Below, piece by piece: positions 32,905 to 41,934 of a stretch of 64,000 nucleotides of DNA (its first letter is position 1; the number at the start of each line of letters is the position of its first letter). The stretch is from Pseudomonas koreensis. Its GTDB lineage: Bacteria; Pseudomonadota; Gammaproteobacteria; Pseudomonadales; Pseudomonadaceae. The stretch lies in the NCBI RefSeq assembly GCF_012986595.1, contig NZ_JAAQYM010000004.1, positions 434,001-498,000 on the forward strand. Reading direction: 5' to 3'. The notes under the pieces were generated by a model that saw nothing but the letters and a program-made list of their open reading frames with translations, made no database searches and was not told the DNA's origin. The translations under genes were made by a program, and so were the position numbers.

Positions 32905-34008
32905 TTACTGGCCGTTCTTGACCTTGCTCCACACCCGCGTGCGCACCCGTTCGGTGGCTTTGGGCAGCGGTTCAAGGGTGTACAAGGTGGCCATCGCCGC
33001 TGCGGACGGATACACCGCCGGGTTATCGCGAGTGGCCTCGGCGACCAGTGGCGTCGCCGCACGATTGCCGTTTGGATACGACAGGTGATCACTGACCGGC
33101 GCGATCACTTCCGGGCGCAGCAGGTAGTCGATGAATGCCAGGCCTTGGGCGCGGTTCGGCGCGTCCTTGAGCAGCACCAGCGTGTCGAACCACACCGGCG
33201 CGCCTTCCTTGGGCAGGCTGTAGGCGATCTTCACGCCGTTGTTGGCTTGCTCGGCGTTGGTCTTGGCCTCAAGCATCGCGCCGGACCAGCCTACCGCCAC
33301 GCAGATGTTGCCGTTGGACAGGTCACTGATGAATTTCGACGAGTTGAAGTAGGCAATGTGCGGGCGCAGCTTGAGCAGCAGCGCTTCGGCTTTCTGGTAG
33401 TCCTCGGGGTTGGTGCTGTTGGGCGGCAGTCCGAGGTAGTGCAGGGCCACCGGGAGCATTTCCGACGGCGAATCAAGCATCGCCACCCCGCACTGACCGA
33501 GCTTGGAGAGGTTCTCTTCCTTGAACACCAGGTCCCACGAATCCACCGGCGCCTTGTCGCCCAGCGCGGCACGCACCTTGTCGACGTTGTAGCCGATGCC
33601 GTTGGTGCCCCACAGGTAAGGCACGGCGTATTGATTGCCGGGGTCGTTGTTGGCCAGTTTGCTCAGCAGATCGCTGTCCAGGTTCTTCCAGCCCGGCAGT
33701 TGATCGCGCGGCAGCGGAGCGAGGGCGCCGGCCTTGATCAGCGTCGGCAGGCTGAAGTTGCTCGCCACCACCACGTCGTAACCGCTGCGGCTGGTCATCA
33801 GTTTGCCTTCGAGCACTTCGGCGCTGTCGAAGGTGTCGTAAACCGGTTGAATACCACTGTCGCGCTTGAAGTCAGCCAGGGTGTTGGGGCCGATGTAGTC
33901 GTACCAGTTGTAGACATGCACGCTCGGTGCGTCGGCGGCATTGGCGGCGCAGGCAACGCCGATGCAGGCGAGCAGACCCAAGTTGATATAGCCACGGTGA
34001 CAACGCAT
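32905..34008 (-). CDS. Periplasmic polyamine-type ABC binding protein (PotD/PotF family)
   Basis: The 367-residue precursor has a signal peptide ending near ANA-A (residue 22) and the family opening VHVYNWYDYIGPNTLADF at about residues 30-47, seen in putrescine/spermidine receptors; LWGTNGIGYNVDKV and the aromatic WSGAML segment line the ligand cleft. It would deliver an amine to an ABC importer that is not encoded nearby. It is divergent from the LuxR-type regulator at 34120 and precedes the P1 peptidase, a grouping that suggests uptake and breakdown of peptide-derived amines. Confidence 0.88.
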   Translation of the reverse strand: MRCHRGYINLGLLACIGVACAANAADAPSVHVYNWYDYIGPNTLADFKRDSGIQPVYDTFDSAEVLEGKLMTSRSGYDVVVASNFSLPTLIKAGALAPLPRDQLPGWKNLDSDLLSKLANNDPGNQYAVPYLWGTNGIGYNVDKVRAALGDKAPVDSWDLVFKEENLSKLGQCGVAMLDSPSEMLPVALHYLGLPPNSTNPEDYQKAEALLLKLRPHIAYFNSSKFISDLSNGNICVAVGWSGAMLEAKTNAEQANNGVKIAYSLPKEGAPVWFDTLVLLKDAPNRAQGLAFIDYLLRPEVIAPVSDHLSYPNGNRAATPLVAEATRDNPAVYPSAAAMATLYTLEPLPKATERVRTRVWSKVKNGQ

Positions 34009-34025
34009 GATGCGGCACTCCTGGC

Positions 34026-34100
34026 CTGCGGCAGGCCGGTGATGATCGGGAGTGCTCAGCCTATCGGGCCGGTCACCCCCGACCCATTCCCATCATGGGT
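34026..34100. promoter_or_regulatory. Palindromes in the LuxR/binding-protein divergent promoter
   Basis: Two dyads occupy the 111-bp gap: GGCCTG-CGG-CAGGCC at about 34026-34040 and ACCCAT-N7-ATGGGT at 34082-34100. Their position suggests operators for the adjacent LuxR-type regulator; binding is inferred. Confidence 0.35.
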
Positions 34101-34119
34101 TACTCAAAAGGGGTAGTGC

Positions 34120-34899
34120 GTGGACGCGTTGTTGCAGGAGTTGCCGGTGCATCAGAGTCTGGCGCGGGTGTTTGCCACGGTCGGGCAGGACGGATTCTGG
34201 CGGGCGCTGGTGGACACGTTGCGGCTGCTGGTGCCGCTGGACAACGCGCTGGTGGCACTGATGCAGGCGGGACAGGCGCCGCGACTGCTGATCGATTTCG
34301 ACAGCAAGGGCCGCGCCGACGAGCAGGAAGAACTGGCCAGCTACTGCGCCGGGATGTACCTGCTCGACCCGTTCTGGCAAACCGCCTCGACCGGTATTAC
34401 CGACGGCCTGCACAGCCTGGCTTCGGTGGCGCCGGACCAGTTTCTGCACAGCGAGTATTACCAGAGCTACTTTCGCTCGGTGGTGGGCGAGGACGAGTTG
34501 CAGTTCATGATCAACGTCGAGGGCGGCGTGCTCGGCCTGTCACTGGGGCGCTCGACGGCGTTCGATCTGGCGGAGCAGGGCCGCTTGCTGTGTGTGCGCG
34601 ACTGGGTACTGGCCGCGATGCGCCGCCATGTGCAGTTGTTGCCGCCGCAAGGGCCGGGCGCCGAACCGGTAGTGGGGGATCTGGCGACGCTGCTCGACCG
34701 CCTCGATGCGCGCCTGACCACCCGTGAAGTCGACACTGCGCGGCTGATCCTGCAGGGCTTCTCCAGCAAAGCCATCGCCCAGCAGATGGGCATTTCGCCG
34801 GAGACGGTGAAGGTGCATCGGCGCAATCTCTATCACAAGCTCAATGTGAACGGGCATGGCGAGTTGTTTGCGCTGGTGTTGCGTCCGCCGACTGCCTGA
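34120..34899 (+). CDS. LuxR-type transcriptional regulator (solo), GTG start
   Basis: The 259-residue protein ends in a LuxR/GerE helix-turn-helix at residues 196-250 (LTTREVDTARLILQGFSSKA, then ISPETVKVHRRNLYHKL). The N-terminal 180 residues form a sensor that does not match the acyl-homoserine-lactone domain, so it is not a quorum-sensing LuxR. The GTG at 34120 is supported by AAGGGG six bases upstream. Its divergent orientation from the binding-protein gene makes that gene and the P1 peptidase the likely targets. Confidence 0.85.
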   Translation: MDALLQELPVHQSLARVFATVGQDGFWRALVDTLRLLVPLDNALVALMQAGQAPRLLIDFDSKGRADEQEELASYCAGMYLLDPFWQTASTGITDGLHSLASVAPDQFLHSEYYQSYFRSVVGEDELQFMINVEGGVLGLSLGRSTAFDLAEQGRLLCVRDWVLAAMRRHVQLLPPQGPGAEPVVGDLATLLDRLDARLTTREVDTARLILQGFSSKAIAQQMGISPETVKVHRRNLYHKLNVNGHGELFALVLRPPTA

Positions 34900-34907
34900 C
34901 CCACCAC

Positions 34908-35013
34908 AAATCCCCCTGTGGGAGTGAGCCCGCTCGCGATAACGATGTGTCAGTTGATGAAAATGTTGACTGATCCACTGCTATCGCGAGCAGGCTCACT
35001 CCTACAGGGGGAT
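34908..35013. repeat. REP palindrome pair, family B
   Basis: AAATCCCCCTGTGGGAGTGA at the left is mirrored by TCACTCCTACAGGGGGATTT at the right, an unusually long match between arms; it separates convergent genes. Confidence 0.87.
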
Positions 35014-35023
35014 TTGCGCTGCG

Positions 35024-35965
35024 TCAGTCTAAGCGTTTGAAGACCAAGGCTTTAAGGCCGCTCTGCGGATCAATATCCGGAAACTCCGGCGGATTCTCCA
35101 GCCGCTGTTCGAAGCGCAGACTCGGCGCTTCCCGGGTCACGCCATCAATCAGAAAGTCCGCGCCAAACGACGGATCATTCATGCACGCCAGCACCGTGCC
35201 TTGCGCCGTCAGCAGTTCCGGCAAGCGGCGCAGCACCCGCTGGTAATCCTTGGTCAGCAGAAAACTGCCTTTCTGAAACGAGGGCGGGTCGATGATCACC
35301 AGGTCGTACGGGCCGCTGTTGATCACCTTGCCCCAGGACTTGAACAGGTCGTGGCCGAGAAAACTCACCTTGCTCAGGTCATGCCCGTTCAATCGGTGAT
35401 TGTCGCGGCCCCGGCTCAGGGCCGCGCGGGACATGTCGAGGTTGACCACATGGCTGGCGCCACCTTCGATCGCCGCCACGGAAAAACCGCAGGTGTAGGC
35501 GAACAGGTTCAGTACCCGTTTGCCCGCGGCCTGCTCGCGTACCCAGTTGCGCCCGTAACGCATGTCGAGAAACAGCCCGGCGTTCTGCTTGCGGCCCAGA
35601 TCGACGCGGTACTGCAAGCCGCCCTCGACGATGCTCATCTCGTCGATCTCATCCCCCAGCAGCCATTCGGCGGTGCTCTGCGGCAAATACCGATGTTGCA
35701 GCAACAAAGTGTGCGCGCCGGACTGTTGCCACTCGGCCGAGGTGCTGATGTCGAGCAACAAATGCTTGAGCGCTTCGAGCTGTTCCGGCGCCGGTTCCTT
35801 GAACAGCGCGACCAGCACCACGCCTTGCAGCCAGTCCACCGTCAGTTGCTCCAACCCCGGCCAGCAACGTCCGCGGCCATGAAACAGGCGACGGGTTTCG
35901 CTCGGTGCCGCAGCGAGTGCTGGCAGCAGATGGGCGCGGAGGGTGGCGAGGGCTTCAGGGTTCAT
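35024..35965 (-). CDS. Class I SAM-dependent methyltransferase (RlmI/RlmK-like)
   Basis: The 313-residue protein has a C-terminal Rossmann methyltransferase domain resembling the 23S rRNA methyltransferases RlmI and RlmK: LDMRYGRNWVREQAAGKRVLN, motif I LFAYTCGFSVAAIEGGA, motif II NLDMSRAALSRGRDN and the catalytic-side motif IV DLVIIDPPSF. The N-terminal 130 residues differ from RlmI, with no PUA domain evident. The substrate is therefore probably rRNA or another nucleic acid, but this is inferred. It is a single-gene unit between a REP and the response-regulator promoter. Confidence 0.83.
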   Translation of the reverse strand: MNPEALATLRAHLLPALAAAPSETRRLFHGRGRCWPGLEQLTVDWLQGVVLVALFKEPAPEQLEALKHLLLDISTSAEWQQSGAHTLLLQHRYLPQSTAEWLLGDEIDEMSIVEGGLQYRVDLGRKQNAGLFLDMRYGRNWVREQAAGKRVLNLFAYTCGFSVAAIEGGASHVVNLDMSRAALSRGRDNHRLNGHDLSKVSFLGHDLFKSWGKVINSGPYDLVIIDPPSFQKGSFLLTKDYQRVLRRLPELLTAQGTVLACMNDPSFGADFLIDGVTREAPSLRFEQRLENPPEFPDIDPQSGLKALVFKRLD

Positions 35966-36164
35966 CAGTCACGGTCGGCAAGCAAAAGGGCCGGCATTTT
36001 AACCACAAAAACCGCCTGGCGAATGCCCGTCAGCCAAGGCCAATGACGACTGTTAAGAAAAGACCTGTATCAAAAATGAATTTATGCAGGGCGCGCTGCT
36101 CATACCAGATAAGCAGCGGATTTGAGCCGCTAAGTCGTTAATGTAATTCAGGGAGTGCCAGTTC

Positions 36165-36578
36165 ATGAGTCCAACACCGACGCCGAGCGCGCACCTTCCT
36201 GGCGGGTTGATTCTGGTGGTTGAGGACGATCCGTTGATTCTGGAGTTTCTCTGCGAAATTCTTCAGGAGGAAGGTTTTAAGGTCGAGCCGCGCACCAGCG
36301 CGGATGACGCCAAGCTGTATCTGGAAGAGCATGCGCCGGAAGTGGCCTTGCTTCTCACCGACATCACCATGCCCGGCGAAATCAACGGCGCCGGGTTGGC
36401 CAATCTGGTCGGCGAGCGCTGGCCGGACAAGCCGGTCATGGTCATGTCCGGTTATGAAACCCCGGAGTCGTCGGGGGTCAAACACCCGGTGGCGTTCATC
36501 AAGAAGCCGTGGGCCATTGGTCAGTTGATTGACTGCGTGGAAAGCGCGTTCAAGTCCAAGGCCTCGCGCCTGCACTGA
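36165..36578 (+). CDS. Single-domain response regulator
   Basis: The 137-residue protein is a lone receiver domain: acidic pocket Glu20-Asp21-Asp22, phosphorylation site Asp66 in LLTDITMPG, and Lys114 in IKKPW. It has no output domain, so it either acts by protein-protein contact or as a phosphate sink. The cognate kinase is not adjacent. A dyad-rich 199-bp region upstream (GCTGCT/AGCAGC and GCGGATTTGAGCCGC) precedes the start, which follows CAGGGAG. Confidence 0.9.
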   Translation: MSPTPTPSAHLPGGLILVVEDDPLILEFLCEILQEEGFKVEPRTSADDAKLYLEEHAPEVALLLTDITMPGEINGAGLANLVGERWPDKPVMVMSGYETPESSGVKHPVAFIKKPWAIGQLIDCVESAFKSKASRLH

Positions 36579-36656
36579 GTCAACGGGTCGAATCGCCGGG
36601 CAAAAATGCTACATTGCCCGGCCAATTCGCCCAGTCTTGTCAAAGGATGCGACCTT

Positions 36657-37325
36657 TTGTCTGCTCACGATAACGTCTTCGACCGCGCGTTCGGCGCGTT
36701 CCTGTTCGACATGGACGGCACCGTCCTCAATTCCATCGCCGCCGCCGAGCGGGTCTGGGCCGCGTGGGCCGAACGCCATGGCGTGGATGTCGAAACGTTC
36801 CTGCCGACCATTCACGGCGCCCGCGCCATCGACACCATCCGGCGCCTGAATCTGCCGGGGGTGGACGCCGAGGCGCAAGCGGCGTTCATCGCGCAGGCGG
36901 AAATCGATGACGTGGACGGGATCGTGCCCATTCCGGGGGCGGTGGCCTTTCTCGACAGCCTGCCTGCCGAGCGTTGGGCGATGGTGACGTCGGCGCCACG
37001 GGATCTGGCGTTGCGGCGCATGGCAGCGGCGGGAATTGCCGAGCCTGCGCTGCTGATCACGGCCGAAGATGTGACGGCCGGCAAACCTGATCCGGCGGGC
37101 TATCGTCTCGCGGCGAAACGCTTGGGGCTTGATCCCCGCGACTGCCTGATTTTCGAAGACGCCACCGTCGGTATCCAGGCCGCTGAAGCGGCGGGCGCCG
37201 CGCTGATGATCATCACCACAACGCACCCGCATCCCCTCGAAACCCGCCACGCGACCCTCGACAGTTATGAGTCGCTGAGCGTCACCGTCGACAGCCAAGG
37301 CCAACTGCGCCTGAAAAAAACCTGA
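36657..37325 (+). CDS. HAD-superfamily sugar-phosphatase, TTG start
   Basis: The 222-residue cytosolic enzyme has the HAD motifs in order: nucleophile Asp18 and Asp20 in FLFDMDGTVLNS, motif II Thr in MVTSAP, and motif III/IV KPDPAGY followed by CLIFEDATVG. The pattern and size match the GPP/sugar-phosphatase group (YfbT-like), with a cap domain after motif I. The start is placed at the TTG at 36657, which has AAAGGA ten bases upstream; an upstream in-frame ATG at 36606 lacks a ribosome-binding site. Confidence 0.86.
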   Translation: MSAHDNVFDRAFGAFLFDMDGTVLNSIAAAERVWAAWAERHGVDVETFLPTIHGARAIDTIRRLNLPGVDAEAQAAFIAQAEIDDVDGIVPIPGAVAFLDSLPAERWAMVTSAPRDLALRRMAAAGIAEPALLITAEDVTAGKPDPAGYRLAAKRLGLDPRDCLIFEDATVGIQAAEAAGAALMIITTTHPHPLETRHATLDSYESLSVTVDSQGQLRLKKT

Positions 37326-37340
37326 CACAACACAATCTCG

Positions 37341-37424
37341 GTAGGAGCTGCCGAAGGCTGCGATCTTTTGATCTTGCTTTTGAAAATCAAGATCAAAAGA
37401 TCGCAGCCTTCGGCAGCTCCTACA
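37341..37424. repeat. REP palindrome pair, family A
   Basis: GTAGGAGCTGCCGAAGGCTG and its exact inverse CAGCCTTCGGCAGCTCCTAC flank a central GATCTTG/CAAGATC dyad, giving a near-continuous hairpin between convergent genes. Confidence 0.92.
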
Positions 37425-37427
37425 CGG

Positions 37428-38087
37428 TCAATAGATGCCCGGCAACAACCGCCAGCTGCGCGCGCAATAAGCCTCATATTCAGCGCCAAATTGCCCGCGC
37501 AGCAGCGCCTCTTCCGAGTGGATACGGGCGATCAGCGGAATCAGCGTCAGCGCCGCCAGAATCAGCCCGACGCTGGATCGAAACGCCAGCGCCCAGCCCA
37601 TGGCGTTGACCACCAGCCCCAGATAGCTCGGATTGCGCAGCCGTGTGTAAATGCCGTCAGTGACCAGTCGATGCCCCGGCTGAATCGCCACCAACCCGCT
37701 GAACCGCCGGCCCAAGATAAACACCGGCCACAGCCGCAGCGCGCCACCGAGGATAAACAGCAGCGCGCCGAGCCAGCGCACGCTCTCACCGCCGAAGGTC
37801 CAGAACCCGATCCGGTCGCAATAGGCCGGCAGAAAACCGCTGACCAGACCGATAACGCCGAACGCCGGAATCACCCAGCGATTGGCGCGGTCCTCGCGCT
37901 CGCCAGAGCTCATGTTCACGTCGGTAAACAGTGACGCCACCACCATCAGCACGGTGGCCAGCGCAATCACCACCAGCGCCCCATGGGCAAAGAACAGCGC
38001 CGGCCCGCCAATACCCCACACTGCAAGCCCCAGGTAGGCGAGGCTGGCGAGCACCGCCACTACGATCATTTGCGCGGACATTTTCAT
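37428..38087 (-). CDS. Isoprenylcysteine carboxyl methyltransferase-like membrane protein
   Basis: The 219-residue inner-membrane protein has five to six hydrophobic segments and the ICMT-family C-terminal signature: GHRLVTDGIYTRLRNPSYLG near residues 138-157 and HSEEALLRGQFGAEYEAYC near residue 190. In bacteria the family methylates unknown, non-prenylated substrates. The protein has no neighbour of known pathway. The start at 38087 opens MKMSAQMIVVAV; Met3 is an alternative. Confidence 0.87.
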   Translation of the reverse strand: MKMSAQMIVVAVLASLAYLGLAVWGIGGPALFFAHGALVVIALATVLMVVASLFTDVNMSSGEREDRANRWVIPAFGVIGLVSGFLPAYCDRIGFWTFGGESVRWLGALLFILGGALRLWPVFILGRRFSGLVAIQPGHRLVTDGIYTRLRNPSYLGLVVNAMGWALAFRSSVGLILAALTLIPLIARIHSEEALLRGQFGAEYEAYCARSWRLLPGIY

Positions 38088-38137
38088 GGTGATCTCTTAA
38101 AAGGCGGCCGACCCTTTCAGTGTAGGACGCCGCTGAA

Positions 38138-38168
38138 CCTGTGGGCGCGGGCTTGCTCGCGAAGGCGT
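38138..38168. repeat. Solitary half-REP, family B
   Basis: CCTGTGGGCGCGGGCTTGCT followed by CGCGAAGGCG is a single arm; no inverted partner is seen before the SDR gene. The rest of the 189-bp gap shows nothing else. Confidence 0.65.
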
Positions 38169-38276
38169 CGGGTCTATCGGTCGTCGGTCGGCAACGTCCT
38201 CACCCGGCCAATATCGCGTCTACGCTGATCCATTCCTGCCCATTCTGCGTGCATTGCCAATCGAAGAGGAGAACCC

Positions 38277-39074
38277 ATGAAAATCGACTTGAGTGGAAAA
38301 CTGGCCATCGTCAGCGGCAGTACCGGTGGGATCGGGCTGGGCATCAGTCAGTCGCTGGCCGAAGCCGGCGCCACCGTGGTGGTGATCGGCCGTGAAACCG
38401 CCAAGGTCGAGCAAGCGCTGGCAAGCATTCGCCAACACGTGCCGGGTGCGCAGTTGCGGGGGCTGACCGCCGATCTCGGCACCGCCGAAGGCGCTGAAAA
38501 ACTGTTCGCCGCTGAACCACGGGCAGACATTCTGGTGAACAACCTCGGGATCTTCGACGCGGTGGATTTCTTCGACACCCCCGACAGCGAGTGGACGCGG
38601 TTCTACGAGGTCAACGTGATTTCCGGAGTGCGGTTATCACGGCATTACGTGCCGGCGATGGTCGAGCAAGGCTGGGGGCGGGTGATTTTTCTGTCTTCGG
38701 AATCCGGTATCGCGACGCCGGCCGACATGCTCAATTACGGTGTGACCAAAAGCGCCAACCTCGCGGTGTCCCATGGCCTGGCCAAACGTCTGGCTGGCAC
38801 CGGTGTGACGGTCAATGCGATCCTGCCGGGGCCGACCTTCACCGGTGGCGTGGAACACATGCTCAAGGATGCCGCGGCCGAGTCCGGTCGCAACCTGCGC
38901 GATGAAGCCGACGCCTTTGTGCGCAGGGCTCGTCCGACGTCAATCATCCAGCGTGTGGCCGACGTCGCCGAGGTGGCGCATCTGGTCACGTACATCGCGT
39001 CGCCGTTTTCTTCGGCCACCACCGGCGCGGCCTTGCGCGTGGATGGCGGCGTCGTCGACAGTATGGCGATCTGA
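38277..39074 (+). CDS. Short-chain dehydrogenase/reductase
   Basis: The 265-residue cytosolic oxidoreductase has the SDR cofactor motif VSGSTGGIGLG at residues 13-23, NNLG near residue 88, the catalytic Ser in FLSSESG and Tyr-x-x-x-Lys in NYGVTKSAN. An Arg rather than Asp after strand 2 (VIGRE) hints at NADP. The substrate is unknown. It precedes an SRPBCC-domain gene by 30 bp and the two are likely one operon. Confidence 0.9.
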   Translation: MKIDLSGKLAIVSGSTGGIGLGISQSLAEAGATVVVIGRETAKVEQALASIRQHVPGAQLRGLTADLGTAEGAEKLFAAEPRADILVNNLGIFDAVDFFDTPDSEWTRFYEVNVISGVRLSRHYVPAMVEQGWGRVIFLSSESGIATPADMLNYGVTKSANLAVSHGLAKRLAGTGVTVNAILPGPTFTGGVEHMLKDAAAESGRNLRDEADAFVRRARPTSIIQRVADVAEVAHLVTYIASPFSSATTGAALRVDGGVVDSMAI

Positions 39075-39104
39075 ACCCCAAAGACTCTGGAGACCCGTTT
39101 ATTT

Positions 39105-39515
39105 ATGGCAACAGCATCAGCAACCATCGACATCCCGGCCTCGGCCGATCAGGTCTGGCAATTGATCGGCGGCTTCAATACGCTGCCGGACTGGCTGTCA
39201 TTCATTACCAAAAGTGAACTGAGCGAAGGCGGGCGCGTGCGCACCCTGCAAACCGCCGATGGCGCGGTGGTGATCGAACGGCTGCAAACGTTCGACAACG
39301 CCGGCCAGACCTACAGCTATTCGATCGAACAGGCGCCGTTTCCGGCCACGGATTACCTGGCGACGATCAAGGTCGAAGCCCACGGGCAGGGCGCCCGGGT
39401 GACGTGGTCGGGTCGCTTCAACGCCCAGGGCGTTAGCGATGAGGACGTGGTGGCGTTGTTCAGTGGCATCTATCAGGGTGGGCTTGAGGCGTTGCGGGCC
39501 AATTACCCGGCCTGA
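39105..39515 (+). CDS. SRPBCC (START-like) small-molecule-binding protein
   Basis: The 136-residue protein has the polyketide-cyclase/START-like fold: ATIDIPASADQVWQLIGGF at the N-terminus, LPDWLSFITKSELSEGG near residue 26 and the long C-terminal helix FSGIYQGGLEALRANY. These form a hydrophobic cavity used for binding or dehydrating small molecules. It lies 30 bp after the SDR gene and may act on the same metabolite; this is inferred from position. Confidence 0.85.
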   Translation: MATASATIDIPASADQVWQLIGGFNTLPDWLSFITKSELSEGGRVRTLQTADGAVVIERLQTFDNAGQTYSYSIEQAPFPATDYLATIKVEAHGQGARVTWSGRFNAQGVSDEDVVALFSGIYQGGLEALRANYPA

Positions 39516-39532
39516 GTGAGCACCCCCATCAT

Positions 39533-39629
39533 CCCTGTGGGAGCGAGCCTGCTCGCGAAGCGTTTGAACAATCAGCATCATCGCTGGCTGGCACACCGCA
39601 TTCGCGAGCAGGCTCGCTCCCACAGGGGG
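39533..39629. repeat. REP palindrome pair, family B
   Basis: CCCTGTGGGAGCGAGCCTGC and its exact inverse GCAGGCTCGCTCCCACAGGG, with CGCGAA/TTCGCG inner arms, separate the SRPBCC gene from the convergent sensor kinase. Confidence 0.92.
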
Positions 39630-39642
39630 AGAGGTGCAATTC

Positions 39643-41037
39643 TCAGGACTGCGAAATCAGACTCTGCCGACAATCCAGCACCAGTTTCGCGCCCCCCAGT
39701 TCGCTGCTACCCACCTCAAGATTGAAGCCATGCAGGCTGACAATCGCCGCGACAATCGACAGCCCCAGGCCAAAGCCGCTCTGCGGTTGCCCGCCCTCGG
39801 CCCGATAGAAACGCTGGAACACGGCCTCACGCTCGGCCTCGGGAATGCCCGGCCCGGAATCGTGGACTTCGATCCGCGTATGCCCGCCATCATTCACACC
39901 GCGCAGGATCACCGTGCCGCCTGCCGGGGTGAACTTGATCGAGTTGCTCAGTAGATTCGCCAGCGCTTCGAACAGCAGCGCCCGGTCACCATTCAAGCGG
40001 GGCAGGGTTTCCGGCATGTTCAGCACGAACAGCAGTTCGCCTTCCTCGGCCAGCGGCAGGTAAAACTCGTGCAGTTCTTCGAGCAATTGCACCGGATCAA
40101 GCTCGACAAACCCTGAGCGGCGCTGACGGTCTTCTAGCTCGGAAATCCGCAGCAACCCGCGAAACCGCGCCATCAGCGTATCCGCCTCGGCCAGCACCAG
40201 GTCCAGTTGCGCTGCTTCCTGCGAGCCTTCGCCGGCCTGCTGCTGCATGCGATACAACTGCGCGCGCAACCGTGTCAGCGGCGTACGCAAGTCATGGGCA
40301 ATGTTGTCGCACACGCCTTTAACCTCATGCATCAGGCGTTCGATGCGATCGAGCATGGCGTTGACGATCGCGGCGAGCATGTCCAGCTCATCGCGGCGGT
40401 TGGACAGCGGCAAGCGGTGGGTGAGGTCGCCAGCGACAATCGCCTGCGCGCTGTCCTGAATCGCGCGGATCCGGCGCATCGGGCGGCGGCGCAGCAAATG
40501 CCAGCCGGCAATCCCCGGCAGAATCGTCAGCGATACCCCCCAGAACAACGCATGCAGAATGATCCGCGTCACCGCGAACAGCGAACCGTTGTCGCGCAGC
40601 AACACCAGCCACCGACCGTCGCGGGTCTGGGTCGCCACCGCGTCGCAACTGTCGGCGGGCAGGGTCGGGTCGTCGGAGTCGGCGCAGTCATCGAGCGTGT
40701 GGATCTTGCCGTCCAGCGGCAGGCCTTCGGGCAGTTGCTGCAGGGCGCCACCGAGGTACACGCCCTGGGCGTCGAACAGGCCGTAGGCGTCGATGCCTCG
40801 GATATCGAAAGTCATGCTGGCGGCGAGCGCTTCTTCCAGTTGCTCGCCGCGAAAGTGCGAAAACAGATGCTGACGTTGCATCAGCGAATGTTTGGCGAGG
40901 TTGTCGAGGTAGCTGGAGACCTCGAAATACATGACCCCCATGAGGATCGCGCTCCACGCCACGAACAGCGAACTGTACAGCGCCAGCAAACGACTGCTGG
41001 AGGAACGCCAGCCGTCAGACGGGTTCGGCAATGACAT
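39643..41037 (-). CDS. Two-component sensor histidine kinase
   Basis: The 464-residue inner-membrane kinase has a transmembrane helix at about residues 17-38, a periplasmic domain to about residue 160 with three cysteines (DDCADSDD, ADSCDAVA), a second helix, a HAMP linker, the HisKA site in VCDNIAHDLRTPLTRLR and the HATPase landmarks NLLSNSIKFTP, DSGPGIP and GFGLGLSIV. Its start overlaps the response-regulator gene by 23 bp, so the pair is translationally coupled. The stimulus is unknown; the overall form is that of QseC/PmrB-like kinases. Confidence 0.92.
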   Translation of the reverse strand: MSLPNPSDGWRSSSSRLLALYSSLFVAWSAILMGVMYFEVSSYLDNLAKHSLMQRQHLFSHFRGEQLEEALAASMTFDIRGIDAYGLFDAQGVYLGGALQQLPEGLPLDGKIHTLDDCADSDDPTLPADSCDAVATQTRDGRWLVLLRDNGSLFAVTRIILHALFWGVSLTILPGIAGWHLLRRRPMRRIRAIQDSAQAIVAGDLTHRLPLSNRRDELDMLAAIVNAMLDRIERLMHEVKGVCDNIAHDLRTPLTRLRAQLYRMQQQAGEGSQEAAQLDLVLAEADTLMARFRGLLRISELEDRQRRSGFVELDPVQLLEELHEFYLPLAEEGELLFVLNMPETLPRLNGDRALLFEALANLLSNSIKFTPAGGTVILRGVNDGGHTRIEVHDSGPGIPEAEREAVFQRFYRAEGGQPQSGFGLGLSIVAAIVSLHGFNLEVGSSELGGAKLVLDCRQSLISQS

Positions 41038-41698
41038 AACCCGAGCCCCGTACCGTGCGAATCAGCGGGACATTGCCCGCCGCGTCGATCTTCTTGCGCA
41101 GACGACCGATGTGTACGTCGATCAGGTTGGTGCCGGGGTCGAAGTGATAACCCCAGACTTCTTCGAAAATCATCATCCGCGACAGGATCTGGCCGCTGTT
41201 GCGCATCAGGAATTCCAGGAGCTTGTATTCGGTCGGCAGCAGCGTCAGCACTTGTTCGGCGCGGCGTGCTTCGTGGCTGATCAAATCCAGTTCGAGGTCG
41301 GCGACCTGCAACGTGGTGGCCTGGGTGGCGACGCTGTTCTGCCGGCGCAGCAGCACCTCCACGCGCGCGGCCATCTCGTCGGTGGCGAAGGGTTTGGTCA
41401 GGTAATCATCACCGCCGGCACGCAAACCGCGCACGCGCTCATCGACATCCGACAGGGCGCTGATCATCAGAATCGGCGTGGCCACGCCCATGGTGCGCAG
41501 AGTCGTGACGATGGCCAGGCCATCGAGCTCCGGCAGCATGCGGTCGAGGGTGATCAGGTCGTAGTTGCCGCTGACGGCGCGGTCCAGGCCTTCGCGGCCA
41601 TTGTCGACCCAATCCACTTCCAGGCCGTGGCTGCTGAGTTCGGCGACGATTTCACGGGCAGTCACGGCGTCGTCTTCGATGGTCAAAATACGAGTCAT
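41015..41698 (-). CDS. OmpR-family response regulator
   Basis: The 227-residue regulator has a receiver domain with phosphorylation site Asp52 in ITLDRMLPELDG, Lys102-region LTKPFA, and a C-terminal winged helix (LLPTEYKLLEFLMRNSGQIL, then VDVHIGRLRKKI-type recognition segment). It heads the two-gene operon with the kinase that overlaps its 3' end. No target can be named. Its promoter lies in the AT-rich gap up to the divergent membrane-protein gene. Confidence 0.93.
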   Translation of the reverse strand: MTRILTIEDDAVTAREIVAELSSHGLEVDWVDNGREGLDRAVSGNYDLITLDRMLPELDGLAIVTTLRTMGVATPILMISALSDVDERVRGLRAGGDDYLTKPFATDEMAARVEVLLRRQNSVATQATTLQVADLELDLISHEARRAEQVLTLLPTEYKLLEFLMRNSGQILSRMMIFEEVWGYHFDPGTNLIDVHIGRLRKKIDAAGNVPLIRTVRGSGYVIAEPV

Positions 41699-41934
41699 AG
41701 AGCAAGCCTTGATCGGTTCAAACGGAATGGCAGCATTTTGCCAAGTATTTTCCGCCGCGCTTTAAATTAACTTTCATGTATAGCCTGTCACAAACGCAAA
41801 TCCGGACGTCTGCGCGATTTGGCAGCAATGCAGAAAACCCGCCGAATTGCGTGGTTTGTTGCAAATTGCATGGTCTTAGGAAGTTCATTCTTTTTAAGCT
41901 ATTGAAAAATAATGATTTATTTAAAGTTGGCGAA

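Noticed and set aside
36595..36622. GCCGGGCAA/TTGCCCGGC hairpin as terminator of the response-regulator gene
   Set aside because: No T-run follows the stem on the plus strand, so it is not scored as a terminator, though it may stabilise the mRNA end.
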